A program made the translations under genes and the position numbers. Of a stretch of DNA of 64,000 nt, positions 37,057-52,160 are shown piece by piece. The DNA is taken from the NCBI GenBank assembly GCA_050084515.1, contig CM114271.1, positions 20,212,001 to 20,276,000 on the forward strand, read 5' to 3'. Every line of letters begins with the position of its first letter. Within the stretch, counting starts at the first letter, position 1. The notes beneath the pieces are model-generated. The model was not told the DNA's origin. It searched no databases and saw nothing but the letters and a program-made list of their open reading frames with translations. Source of the stretch: Blasia pusilla (Eukaryota > Marchantiophyta > Marchantiopsida > Blasiales).

Positions 37057-37812
37057 ATTGGAGATATTTTGGTACTTCTCACCTCTGTGTTTGGGTGCCA
37101 TGAGTTAGCATGGGATTGTGCGTATTTGTGTATGTGTTTGGTGACAACGATGTATGTTGTGTAGTGATGTATTTGCGTACGATAAATGTCACGTCTTTTA
37201 GGATAGATCGGTGAGATTTAGTAGAGCTTCTTTGCGAGTAGTGGAGGACAGGCTCATGAGGTCAAGGAGGACCTGTTGAGGCCTTGGGAAACCTGAGAGA
37301 GCAGGTTTCCCCTTCGTTTCCGCTCATTTGGAGCCATATTAAGGAACTTCCTATTTCGGATAAGTACCGTTTTGAGTATATGATCAATTTTATATTTTGG
37401 GAATTAGCCCTTGACCTCCTACATCAGGTCAAGAGCCAAGGAGGTGACTTGGGAGCATAGGTTACCATGGAGAGAGTTTGGGAGAGGGGAGGGGTATACC
37501 TCAAGGAAAGAGAGTTTGAGAGCTCATTCTCTCTTTGTTGAACCTCTTCGCATGAGGCGGCGGAGCTATGGTCCTCTTTGTCTTATGTGTGTAACCCAAG
37601 CCTCTCATTAGGAGAGTGGGTTTGGTTTGACATTGAGAGAGACATGTGAGAGTGCACACATGTGAGAACTATGGTGTTGTGAGAGAGATTTGACCTTATT
37701 TTATTGGAGATATTTTGGTACTTTCGCCTTTGTGTTTGGGTGTCATGAGTTAGCATGGAATTGTGCGTATTTGTGTGTGTGTTCGATGACAATGATGTGT
37801 ATGCGCACGACA
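37057..37812 (+). repeat. Gypsy copy A 3' terminal repeat preceded by a duplicate of its own end
   Basis: The repeat proper runs 37187-37812 (TGTCACG...CGACA). Its last 110 bp (37703-37812, beginning ATTGGAGATATTTTGG) is also present just upstream at 37057-37186. The same arrangement is found in copy B. Helitron coding sequence begins immediately after 37812. The stretch 36678-37056 between integrase end and this duplicate is untranslated and includes a GGGAGGGA-rich purine tract near 36931-36952 that might be polypurine-tract related. Confidence 0.7.
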
Positions 37813-39829
37813 CCTTCTATGGTGAGGATAAGAGTCAATGTATGTGATAGATTGAGACCTATAGATTATGGGTATCTGCATGGATGTTAATAGAGCTTCT
37901 GTGGAAGACATAGACCTGTTGAGGACCATTCTAGAAATCAACTTTAGTCTTATCTCATCTACTCTCCAGAGACCTAGGCATCTGGCAGATTTTGTATCAA
38001 TATCCAAGGAACCGGTGGGTTCAGATTGAAGGGGATACTTTAGGAAAAAAACTCCAATTAGTATTGACGTTGTATGTTCATAACAACTCTCTAGAGAAGT
38101 AATATAAGTGGATGATATGCAATCACATTTCGATGATGAGGAGATAGCCTATAGTAATTACATTTCATTGTTAAAGGATCAATGAAAGGAACTAGTTCAA
38201 GGTTAATAGGTGATGGAAAGCCAAGACAACAATATGGTTTTGTTTGGCTTTTACGTACAACATAAATACCATCTTTGCACTTATGTAATTGTTTTCTCAA
38301 TTCATATTTTAGCAAAGTATCAAATGTCTTCTTTTGAGAGTGCGATAAATTGGGTAGTAACATACCAATAGTCTCTGTGGGTATGTATGTACATATCTCA
38401 GATGTTACTTCGTTTACATCTGAAGGCTCCAACCATGAAATCATGTGATAAGAAAGACTACCCCTACCCTGTAACTCATAACGTAGGAAGTAATTAATCA
38501 CTTTCCCAAGTAAGCGTGGCCCATTGAAAATAAACTGGCTCAGAAAAGAATGTAACCTGGTGTGAAATAATTGTGCACACTCAGCAGAGGCATCTCGCCA
38601 TGTGAAAATCGGTTTAAAGTTTTTCAACAAGGTTTCCATATTTGTGAACTCAGGCCATCGCGTTTCTAAGATTTCATCAGAGGTCAAAGTGAGGAAAAAA
38701 TGTGGCATGCCCCATTTGTGGACCATGGCTTTCAAGTCCTTCAAATGCCTTCTATGCCAAGTTGGGCTACCTGATAATTGGGGACTTATAGAGTATTTAG
38801 AGAGATGAACATACAAATCTCCTTCATGAACATCTGGTTTTTGTTTTCCAAGGTTTTCCAATTCTCTGTTTAGTATGAATGTCCTACTATTTGAACATAG
38901 AGAAATAGATTGACGAAGGTGGTGCATTAATAAGGCACATGGCTTATACAAGGAGAATGGATGGAATAATTTTTTAGAATGATTGCGCAAATACTTGGAA
39001 CACGTAGGGTGACCAATGAAATAACCCCAAAGGTAAGGAAGAAAAAATGGAAAGAGTCTTGTATCTATAGTAAGAAGTAGGTCTAGAGAATTTCCTGTGT
39101 TATCACTAAGTAAACTTTCATGTACGCATGCATATGCACACAACGTTATACTATCATTTTCAAAGATGTCAGTAGATGCACGCCTCCTAACAAGTAGCGT
39201 ATAGGCTACATCGTGTTCATAATATTTAGTTCAGGTTGGTAAGGATCATAACTCATACTAAAGGTTACTTGACCTTTTGCTTGAGACTGTTTTATTATGC
39301 TATTGATTGTTGTAGAAGGAAGTATAACAAGGCCACTGGAAGGATTAGGTAACTCTACTAAGGCTTTGTAGTCTTTGTGCAAGCTATTTATTTGAAGATT
39401 CATTACAAAGATATCCTTCAAATTTGCTGAAAGTGATCTTCCACTTGGAGATAGAGGATCGCTATTATTAAAGACGATAAGAGGAGAGTCTAGGAGAGAT
39501 GTCATATTGAAAAAACCTTAATGAAACCCATTGAACTTCTTCTCAATGCCTATCCTGGAGTCTACTATAGATAAAAGTTGCAGCTCAAGGGGATCAACAC
39601 TAAGGATGTGTCTAATATAGGATAGTGTCATATATATATTAAAGTAAGTCGATGGCTGGTTTGAGGTACATAGATCATAAACGTGGAAGTGCTCTGGTTT
39701 AGGTATAATATAATCTTTAAGGAATCCATTACATAGTGCATAGGGTGGATATGTTGACGAGTTCACTACACACAATTTTGTTCGTGGATTATTGTAGCGA
39801 ACATTTCCACAATACCCACAACATTGCAT
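37813..39829 (-). mobile_element. Helitron 2, N-terminal Rep half
   Basis: On the minus strand from 39829 there is a Cys-rich start (CCGYCGN, TKLC), then DPLELQLLSIVDSRIG. A long open stretch follows (39143-38091) with GSPTWHRRHLKDLKAM, GMPHFFLTLTSDEI, GKVINYFLRYELQGRGS and HMISWLE. This is the Helitron_like_N and Rep region. The HUH motif, normally Pro-His-x-His, reads Leu-Ser-Tyr-His (about 38459-38445), so the first catalytic histidine is lost. After a stop at 38090 the reading continues to 37813 with SSTEALLTSMQIPIIYRSQS and stops exactly where the gypsy repeat begins. The C-terminal half is at 22541-23711. Confidence 0.85.
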
Positions 39830-39839
39830 GTTTGTAAAT

Positions 39840-41555
39840 GTAGAGGAACATATCTTCCTCTATTTAAGTGAGTAGCTATGTGCAAATGACCAACCATTAC
39901 AATAAGGTTGGAAATGTTGTTTTCTACGGTGCCAAATTTTTTCTGGCTGATTTTCCTTTGTATTGCTATTCGATTATTATTAAATGTATAGGATTGTATT
40001 CTTGAGGCTACCTATAATGTACAACTCAAGGAAAAAGATACCCTTTCTATCGAAAAGTATTAAGTTCGTTCCCAAGAGACCACTAATTTCCTGAGTAAAG
40101 AGAGGCTTTATAAGAAATAACAAGAATAACTTCTATCTTCACTTAAAAGGGTTCACTAACTCTAACAACTCTAACTTCACAAAGGTAAGGAAAAGATAAG
40201 ATGGTCTTCTTTCCTCATAGAAAAGACTCTTCTCAAGTGTAGAGAAAGACTCTTGTGAATCTACAGTAACCAAGCTCCACGAAGACCTCAAAGAGACCTC
40301 AAGAATGGCGGCTCACCCTACTTTCAGAACTAAATCTGTCATGGCAGGCTACTCACTGTCTAACAACTTTCCTATGCTTTTTCTTGATTATCTTCTGGAA
40401 TTCCGAAACTACAAGACTCAACTCTCATCTCTAATGCAGCCCAATAAGATCCACATTCAGTTCCACACCTCCGAGAGAATGAGAGAAGACTCTTCTTCTA
40501 CATCAAAGAGTGGAAAGTACTTAGAAGTAGTAAAAGCTTTTGAAAGTAAAAGACTCTTCAGCTTGGATCATCCCCCAACAAAACTCCTTACACTCTCATC
40601 AAGACTGCTAGTAAACTCAAGATAGACAGAACAGTATTGAGGAGTTCAAGATACAAGGGAAATCGATGATCCCTTCTTCTACTAATTGCTCTTTAAATAG
40701 TATTTATAGTTCCGATTGGTCTTTCTGCTCTAATCTAGATTTCTAACTGCTAATCCTAACCTACTCTATTCTGATTCTCTAACCCTCCATCTTCCTAAGA
40801 CGGTTGGTTGCCTTGGCGATTCATTTCCGCTCCCTCTTAAACAACTGTAACTGACGCAACTCTCCCTTTTCTCGCTTCCAAAACCGCCGCAACAATTCAG
40901 TCTTCACAGTCTTCGTGCTCTTCGTCGTTCTTTGCAAAAGACTCTTCCTAGTCTTTGTAGTCTTTCTCTTTCCTCTCCTATCTTCGCGCAAAGACTCTTA
41001 TCCTTCTGCCCCCGCGAAGAGTCCTTACTTCAGCTTTCTCCCAGGGATTCTTTATCTTTCTATCCCTCTTCTTAATATTCCTGTCCACTTTTGTGAAGAC
41101 TCTTTGACCTCTTTTGCTTCTTCCTCTTCCTTCTTTGAGTTCTTAGTCTTTGCTCTGGAGTCTTCGTCCTTCTTTTCCAGTCTTCGTACAGAGACTATTT
41201 TCCATCTTCTTTACAAAGAAGCTTTCCCTTAGTCTTTGTGGACAGTCCTTTACACTATTCTTTCTGTGGTCTCCCTTGCAAAGCACCCACGTTTCCTCTT
41301 CTAACTTCTTTTCCTATCTTTTCCTACTTTTATACAATTCTCACTCTTCCAAGATAGTCCTTAATCTTCTACCATTTCTTGTCTTCTCATCAGAGTTCCG
41401 TCCATTGCTCCTCTCACAAAATTGCAGTAAAGGAAGACTCTTTACTTCCAACAATGAGTCCTTAATCTTCACTTTATAAAGACTTGATTATAATCCACTA
41501 CAAAAACATCAAAATTTCAAAATTCTCATAAGAGTGGGTTATCACACTACCGCTT
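39840..41555. repeat. Repeat-derived stretch, possibly retroelement leader
   Basis: No recognisable protein is present. The plus-strand frame at 40305-40625 (106 codons, begins MAAHPTFRTKS) is open but matches no family I know. About 60 bp of it (40301-40362) is similar to 54397-54456, so this is dispersed repeat sequence. From 40900 to 41460 the sequence is a pyrimidine-rich array of variants of AAGACTCTT and TTCGTCTTC. It may be the leader or terminal repeat of the copia relic that follows. Confidence 0.4.
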
Positions 41556-41559
41556 GTTT

Positions 41560-45230
<3,671 letters not shown>

Positions 45231-47751
45231 TAAATTATGCTTGTTTAGTAATTTTCTAGAGGATCCAAGAGCCAAGTCAAGGGCAAGAAGTAAGAAATAC
45301 GGGAGTAGTTAAGATGGGCAAGACGCCAAACCAGGAGTCAAGACAAGCGTCAGCCATGAGATACAAGAAGAAGTTCAAAGATGCGTTCGGGGAGCGTGGA
45401 CACTCTCCCTCCCTACGTGCTCAAATCCTTGAACAAGGACCTAAATATAATGCGTGTTTGATTATGTTTCAGGTTTGAGCTAAGGGACCTTGAGGGATTA
45501 ACAAAAGACGCTCCAATGTAGACTTGGGGAGACTGGTCGAGGCTTGGGGAAGAGGATTCCAAGGGAGACAATACACACTTGGGGAAGGCTTGACCCGATT
45601 AGCGCTTGATAATTTCTCGGCTACTTACGAAAGGGATAATTGGTTGAGTCTTCGGGGATTCAACCCGAGTCTTTCGCTTGCAAAGTTCAAGATGGGGAGG
45701 GCTTCGGCGCAAAGCTAGGAAACGTAGAGGTTAGATTCTACAATGTTGCTCCATGGTTTTATTTCTCCCCTAATTGTTATGCTCACTGCATCCCTCCTAC
45801 ATCGTGAAAAGAACCCAATTACATTTAGCGAGCAGGGCCAATGCATGTGAAAAGACTCTTTTTTTATTTCAGCATTGTCTTAGGAAGGAGATAGCAATGT
45901 GCTTAAGGTCGACGATTCGTGTCAAGATGGCAACATATTTGTGAATTGAAAGAAATGTTTCAAAAAGTAATTTGGAGATCGAAAAACTTTCATGCAAGTG
46001 CCAATTTGGGAAAGTGTTACAAGGCTACCAGATCAAACCTTGGATCCCTAAATCCTTTGGTAGCACATCCCCAAGTTGTCCCTCCATCTTGGCGTCAATC
46101 TAACAACTACAATGATGACACATAAGCTCTTCCATGATGTGGATACCTTGCATGGCCTCTATTCTTTGAAACAACATGCCCCCACAAGATTTAAAACCGA
46201 ATTTATAGTATGAAGGACCATGCTAAGACATTATTTCTCTAAAATATCGGACGCGAAAACCTCACCCTCATGATGGCTGAAGTTTCTTCATTGAAATTGT
46301 GCCCATAGAATTGAATCACCTCAATTTTTAAAACTTGATGTGTAGGATAAGTGTAAGCGAAATGTAATAATGGTTGCTCAATTCCAAGAACGTTGGAAGA
46401 ATGTTGGATGCTAGGTTCCAATTAAGTTTCATGGTAATGTAGGGAAATACAAACAACTCTAGCATATTTCAGAGTGGACTTTGATTGAGTGAATGATCTC
46501 ACTACATAATCTCTCATGTTTCCACACCATCAACGGGTCCACCCATGCTTTGGGGATTGAAGGGTCCCCAACTCAAGAGAATGGCCCGACACTCACTCTG
46601 GCACCCTTTCACTGCCAAGAAACAAAATATATAGAATTCTCTCTCTCCTCACCCAAAAGGATATGTCTTGAACTTCAAAAATGGATTTACCCCTGAAGGT
46701 GTTAAACAGGCTCATATACACATCCATTTAGGTCGTTGCATTGAAGATAACTCTAACTGACAGGTTCAAAACCATTGGCATACCAAAATTGACAACCACT
46801 CAAAGACAAGGCAAGCAGAATTATGGGACACCTGGCAACAAATTGAAGTTTCACATCCAGACAACAAAATATAGTACAATAGATGTGATGGTAAGTTCAG
46901 TGTTATCAGCCTCATAACACTGTACATTCAACCGATAACCGCTCACAAATAAGTGGGTTGTAAATTGGCTCTGGTTTCTGTGAAGGTCTTGTGGCCAAGG
47001 TAAACTTGAGGTGAGAGAAGTTAAGAGTTATCTCTATGAATGAGAAACACAACCCAATGAGAAACACAACCCAATGAGAAACTCCGATGCAGAACAAAAA
47101 TCAGATCTGTGGCACAATAGAGCTTTTTTTCACATTCCTGTCACACTGTGGCCACCACCTGTCCCAAGTAGAATCAACCAGATGTTAGAGTCTTTATTAT
47201 ACTCGTCCAAACATGGTGTCGGGATCCAGTTAGGCCCATCAGTGTGAAATGGCATCAAAGTTGGGTAGTTCTCCAAGCATGTACAAGTTCAACCATGGCT
47301 ACAACTGCCTGCTTCTCAGTTGGTGAGTTTCATGGCTGCCCTGTTGTGTCCCTTAAGTTACAGGTGAAGAGAAACACCTGGCAGTGACTAATGCCTACAC
47401 ACGCTTTTAAAGCATTCCCCAGATTCAACAGACAATCCCAAGGCATTATGATATACGACCCTTACTTCCTGATGCCTCAACCTCTTGAATCTATTCTAAA
47501 AAGTGAGTAGTTATATTTTCACAATCTATCGTTCCCCTCTTATTTACAACTTCAGACTTGGGAGGTTTAGATGATAGCCCGTCCTGTTCTCCTATGTGCA
47601 AATATCCTAGGAAAAGGAGAGGCTCATCCATCTCCTCAGGTAGGCCTAAACTTGGTGCCTTGAATACGACACCCTTTGATTATGGTTGGACAACCACATC
47701 TTTCCACAGCTAGAAAATCGTCTATATGTATACTTTGGTGCTGGATGAGCC
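45231..47751. other. Intergenic stretch and 3' flank of CDKF
   Basis: No protein family was recognised in either strand. A 17-bp unit (ATGAGAAACACAACCCA) is tandemly repeated at 47039-47072. A TTTATT at 47193-47198, read on the minus strand as AATAAA, could be the polyadenylation signal of the kinase gene, about 560 bp past its stop. Confidence 0.4.
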
Positions 47752-50700
47752 TTAACCAAGGATCTCAAAATCTGAGAAAGGAGAACCTGGGTCCTTCCAT
47801 TCTCCCCACTCTTCATCAGAAGCACTACACTTCTCAGGTATTGGCACAGTTAGATCACCAGGAGGATACGGGCGAGGCTCTTTCAAAAGATACTCATCCT
47901 TTAGACTCTCTTCAGGAGTTGGCCTTTGCATGGGATCATATGTAAGAAGCTTTTGTAGAAACTGCAAGGAGTTTTCTGTTAAGTTCAGGAGATAGTTCCT
48001 GAGAGTCAGAGGAGACCGATCGTCCACAAAACAAATCTTGTTGTAATCAGGTAGGAGTGACACACCTGGCCAATCACTCTCACTTGGTGAACCCAATATT
48101 CTTACCAGACGGCTTAGTTGATCTATATCATTAATACCAGGAAAAAGTGGTTTCCCCCACAACAGTTCACCAAATATACAACCAACCGACCACACATCTA
48201 TCTCGGTTCCATATTTTGTGGCTCCATAGAGCAGCTCAGGTGCCTTATACCATCTTGTCCCTACCATAGTAGTAAAATCAGATCCATCCTCTGTTCCATC
48301 GTCACACCGGTCACTGAAGTCCTGTGAAAATCCACCGTTTCTGTTATAAGCCCCACCTTCTGAACCATCTTCCCATTCTTCCTGATTTGCAGAACCGACC
48401 CTTCTAGAATCACCAGTTCCTTTTCCACCTGAAGTATCTGCTTTTCTTGCTTCCATGTATGAATATCGAAACTGTGGGGCACCAAACCACCGAGTACCTT
48501 CAGCATCAGATAGTGAGGTGTCATGTTCCTCCATCTGTTCCCAAGAAGTGCCAACATCTCTATCAGCTGAAAGATTTCCAAGGTTCCCATCCAATCTTTC
48601 CTGCCGCATCTCCCTTACACAGCTGGCTTGCCCTTCACATCTTTTGTCCATTTTGTCAGTTTCAAACTTACTTGTTCTATTCTGTGGGAAGCTGGGGCGT
48701 TCTTCATCATCTGCAGGTGAACAAGTAGTATTGTGAGTTCCCCAGCCTTTGCCGACATCCCACAGGAAGTTATTGAACTTTTCTTTCTTGTTGCTCTTTC
48801 CTGAACCATCTTTCAATTCTCTCTTTGACTTCTCTTTTGATACAAAAATCTGATTTCCATGACTGATCTCCGAAGAAGAATCAATCTTTTCAACAAGACT
48901 ATTTGCATGCTGGTAGGCATCATTACCGGATAATTCCTTAATTGCCGAAAATTCATGACCACTGGCATTAGCCATTTCCCTCAGTGGCCCATTCAGCACC
49001 ACTCTATTTCCTGCCTTTCCTCCAATTCCTGATTCCTGCACAACTTTCTCCAGTTTCACATCCCTGTGCGTACCCTGGGCTTTGTCCTCAGCACTAAAAT
49101 CCTTGTCCACTTTGACAACACCACCACTCTGTGAACTCAGTATTCCCTGTTTCCCCAATCTACCATCTGGGAGACCTGCCACAGCCGATAAGCCATTCAT
49201 GTTCTCAGAAGTTTCCCTCTCAGCAGAGCAAGAGCCCTGATAGAGAGGGCTCCAAGATCCTCCTTCACATATTCCATGTGTTGCAGCCGATTCTTCAGGT
49301 AAGACCCTTGTATGTGAGGGTGAATGAAACAAAAAGTCCCTTGACGTTTCCTTGCAGATGTTCCTTCCATCCATTTGAATCTTGTCTGCAATACCAACAG
49401 GATTGTCATGAAGCACCATTTTTTCTTCCGCACTCAGTCGGTTTGTTCGCTTCCTCAAGAATCGCTGCAACTTGCGAAGAATATCATGTTCTCCCTTACC
49501 AGAAGGGACTTCCGTACTGTAGATCTCCATGTTGTCCTTGGTGACAATCCAGTCATTTTGAATTCCGTATTGCTTCTTCCAATTACCTTCACTCTCACCA
49601 GAGCTGGAATCATTTCCTTGCTCCGTCAGACAAACCTTGTCACTTCCATCAGAGACCTTTTGAACTGCACTTTCAACTCCACCTAGTACTGATAGTGACA
49701 TTTTCATGCTTCCACGGCCCTCCGCATTTTCCAAACAAAACCACCCACAGCAGCTAGGATCTTGACCCTCCCATCCCTTAGTCTGATTTCTGCCAACACC
49801 TGGTACTCCCAATCCATCTAATCCTGTTCCATTCCTTACCATTTCTTCCACCCCGACAGAGCTTGTAAACTCATCAGCAGTACCTGCTATTGGGCATTGA
49901 TCAGAAATATTTAGTGGAACAGAATATTTATCACTGCCTTGTTGCTTCTCAAAGTTCCTCTGCCCACATTCACGTCTGCCAAAATTTGTGTACTGCGACA
50001 GATGCTCCGGTTCATTGAAGATTAATACAGCTCCTTCACCACGAGTACCATGATTTTCCATTCGGTAAAGGCCACCAGAAGCTGCTGAAATCTCATCTTT
50101 CAGCTGCACATCCTCCGCATCGCTGCATGCAACCCCACCTATTTTGGGTTCGGATAACGGAATACTACCTCGACAAATTGGTAATATTCTTGGACTGCAA
50201 ATCTCTGTTACGTTGTGGACTTGACTTGCTGCCACATCCTCATCTGCTACCTCTGATTCATAGACATCTTCTTCATTCACATTGAGATCTTTCCTCAGCA
50301 CTCGTGCCTGCCCGAAATCTGCAATCTTGAGAGTACCATCCTTGGCAATCAAAAGATTGGTTGGCTTTATATCTCTGTGGACAATAGCCGCAGCATGACA
50401 TGCAGCTAGCCCCTGCAATATCTGAACTGTCCAACCTTTAACTTCCCCTTCTGAGAGTTCTCCTTTGCTAGCTCGTACTACTTCATATAAATTAGAGGGC
50501 AGGTATTCCAAGACCAGCACCATATTACTCCCTTGCACAAAGTACTCATACAGTTTCACAACATTGGGGTGATCCAGGAGCAACAGAGCCTTCACTTCTC
50601 GATATGAACTATCTGAGTCGTGAATTTCCTTCAAGGCTACGATGGTGTTATCTTCCCGTCTTCTTGCCCTGTAAACTTCCCCAAACGTTCCTTCTCCGAT

Positions 50701-50787
50701 CCTTTCAAGAATCTCATATCGTGACACAATCTCTTTGTTTCCATGTAAGCTCCAGGTGTCAGCGAAGGGCCAATCTTCAAAAGCCAT
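47752..50787 (-). CDS. CDKF: CDKF-type CDK-activating kinase with ~690-residue activation-segment insertion
   Basis: One uninterrupted frame of 1011 residues. The start chosen is the ATG at 50787; the frame is open four codons further up, but that codon is TTG. Kinase motifs: GEGTFG (31-36), VALK lysine 53, VHRDIKPTN (HRD 137-139), DFGQAR (DFG 157-159), then GTRWYKAPELLYG (843-855), DVWSVGCIF and a closing RPT segment. The match is to plant CDKF;1, the kinase that phosphorylates CDKD T-loops in the CDK-activating cascade. DFGQAR and the long insert before GTRW are hallmarks of CDKF. Arabidopsis CDKF;1 is 479 residues with roughly 110 in the insert; here DFG and APE are about 690 residues apart. 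The insert is hydrophilic and low in secondary-structure-like pattern. It contains a second GTRWFGAPQFRYSYM at about 764-778. The acidic tail (SASDEEWGEW) is also CDKF-like. Confidence 0.9.
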   Translation of the reverse strand: MAFEDWPFADTWSLHGNKEIVSRYEILERIGEGTFGEVYRARRREDNTIVALKEIHDSDSSYREVKALLLLDHPNVVKLYEYFVQGSNMVLVLEYLPSNLYEVVRASKGELSEGEVKGWTVQILQGLAACHAAAIVHRDIKPTNLLIAKDGTLKIADFGQARVLRKDLNVNEEDVYESEVADEDVAASQVHNVTEICSPRILPICRGSIPLSEPKIGGVACSDAEDVQLKDEISAASGGLYRMENHGTRGEGAVLIFNEPEHLSQYTNFGRRECGQRNFEKQQGSDKYSVPLNISDQCPIAGTADEFTSSVGVEEMVRNGTGLDGLGVPGVGRNQTKGWEGQDPSCCGWFCLENAEGRGSMKMSLSVLGGVESAVQKVSDGSDKVCLTEQGNDSSSGESEGNWKKQYGIQNDWIVTKDNMEIYSTEVPSGKGEHDILRKLQRFLRKRTNRLSAEEKMVLHDNPVGIADKIQMDGRNICKETSRDFLFHSPSHTRVLPEESAATHGICEGGSWSPLYQGSCSAERETSENMNGLSAVAGLPDGRLGKQGILSSQSGGVVKVDKDFSAEDKAQGTHRDVKLEKVVQESGIGGKAGNRVVLNGPLREMANASGHEFSAIKELSGNDAYQHANSLVEKIDSSSEISHGNQIFVSKEKSKRELKDGSGKSNKKEKFNNFLWDVGKGWGTHNTTCSPADDEERPSFPQNRTSKFETDKMDKRCEGQASCVREMRQERLDGNLGNLSADRDVGTSWEQMEEHDTSLSDAEGTRWFGAPQFRYSYMEARKADTSGGKGTGDSRRVGSANQEEWEDGSEGGAYNRNGGFSQDFSDRCDDGTEDGSDFTTMVGTRWYKAPELLYGATKYGTEIDVWSVGCIFGELLWGKPLFPGINDIDQLSRLVRILGSPSESDWPGVSLLPDYNKICFVDDRSPLTLRNYLLNLTENSLQFLQKLLTYDPMQRPTPEESLKDEYLLKEPRPYPPGDLTVPIPEKCSASDEEWGEWKDPGSPFSDFEILG

Positions 50788-52160
50788 TTCTAACTCCAAT
50801 GACTAACTCGCCCACGAATCAACTTTTACGCAGAGCATGACTTGGATGAAGGGTGCGCGTGCTATTGACGCAAGCTGAAAAACAAAGAAGGGAAAGCTTC
50901 AGATTCTGATAAGTATACTACAAAACGTCATTGGGTATGGCATTTGACGACTCTATACCTGAGTAGTCTTCTACACGCAGACCATAAAATAGCTTTCTCA
51001 TTCAATAAGAAGCCATCCCCTCTTCATACAATATTTACTAGACAGCTGTTGGAAATTGACTGGCATTCGTGTCGCACGACTGAACAGCAAGGCTACCCAT
51101 CACGAAATGCTATGAATCCAGCATAAATTGGGGTTCCATCCGACGTTTCTGATCAATGCGGGCTCAAAGGCTGGCAATCCACGGAATCTCATCATTTGGC
51201 AGCCTGATGTAGAGGATACGACGTTCGCGACGGAATTAAGACGGAATACACTCAAGATCTTTCGCATTTTCTACGTCCAACGTCCCTCAGGATGCTGACC
51301 TGACACAGAATCAAAGAGAGTACCTTGATGCTCCACATCCACATGTTTCTCTCTCGCCTAGATGAAATGAGATTTCGAATTCGACCCGTTATCGCTGAAC
51401 ATCCGTTACATCGAATCAAATTACTCGATGCTTCGAAATCGGGCTCCACAGATCATTACATGCGCGAGGAGAAGTCCATGACTACATCCCCTTTCTTACG
51501 CCCAAAATATTCCCGCATAAGTAAAGGACACTCACTTCTCAATAACAGAAAGAAAAGAATCCCACAGAACCATACCTGTCTTCACATTATCATCGAACCA
51601 CATAGCGTGGAAACGCTGAGAGTCATCTGATCGCCGCATGCTCGCTCTTACGCGCGGTATTCTTCACCAAAAACCTAAACGACACAGAAAGCGAAGCCAC
51701 AAAATCAGAATTTCCTGCTCCTGAGGAGCCAATCACGAGTCACCCGATCGCTGACCTCACTGGCACAAAAGATCCGGCCCACATATGCGTAGTCAAGCTC
51801 TCATCACCCGACCTAAAAAAAGCAAAGGACTCCTTCACCGCTTCAGACGATGCAGAGGAGTCAAGAGGCGCAATCATCAGTCTAGTCCGTTTAACAAAAC
51901 CAATCTCCCCTGCGCATTGAGAACATCGGATCACAATTCCCAGGCTCTGTTTGACGACTTACGAATTGCGGAAGCGGCCGGATCCGATCAGATCGCATGC
52001 AAGAAAATTGCAAACCTCTTTCGTGTCGAATATTTCACCCCCTCTCACATGAGCGAACTGACCCACGAAAGAAAACGCGAGACGAGAGGAGGAGGGGGAG
52101 AAGAGGGTGCTCCTTTTATGGGTTTTTTTTATATTATTATTATTATTATTTAGTATTGTT
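50788..52160. promoter_or_regulatory. Upstream region of CDKF, probable promoter and 5' UTR
   Basis: No other gene was recognised in this stretch. It is upstream of the minus-strand kinase, and open frames on both strands are short and unlike known proteins. Near 52129-52150 there is an ATT trinucleotide run. Assignment as promoter or 5' untranslated sequence rests on position only. Confidence 0.4.

Noticed and set aside
50788-50799. Four-codon N-terminal extension of the CDKF frame
   Set aside because: The upstream codon at 50799 is TTG. The first ATG in the frame is at 50787, followed directly by kinase-like sequence.
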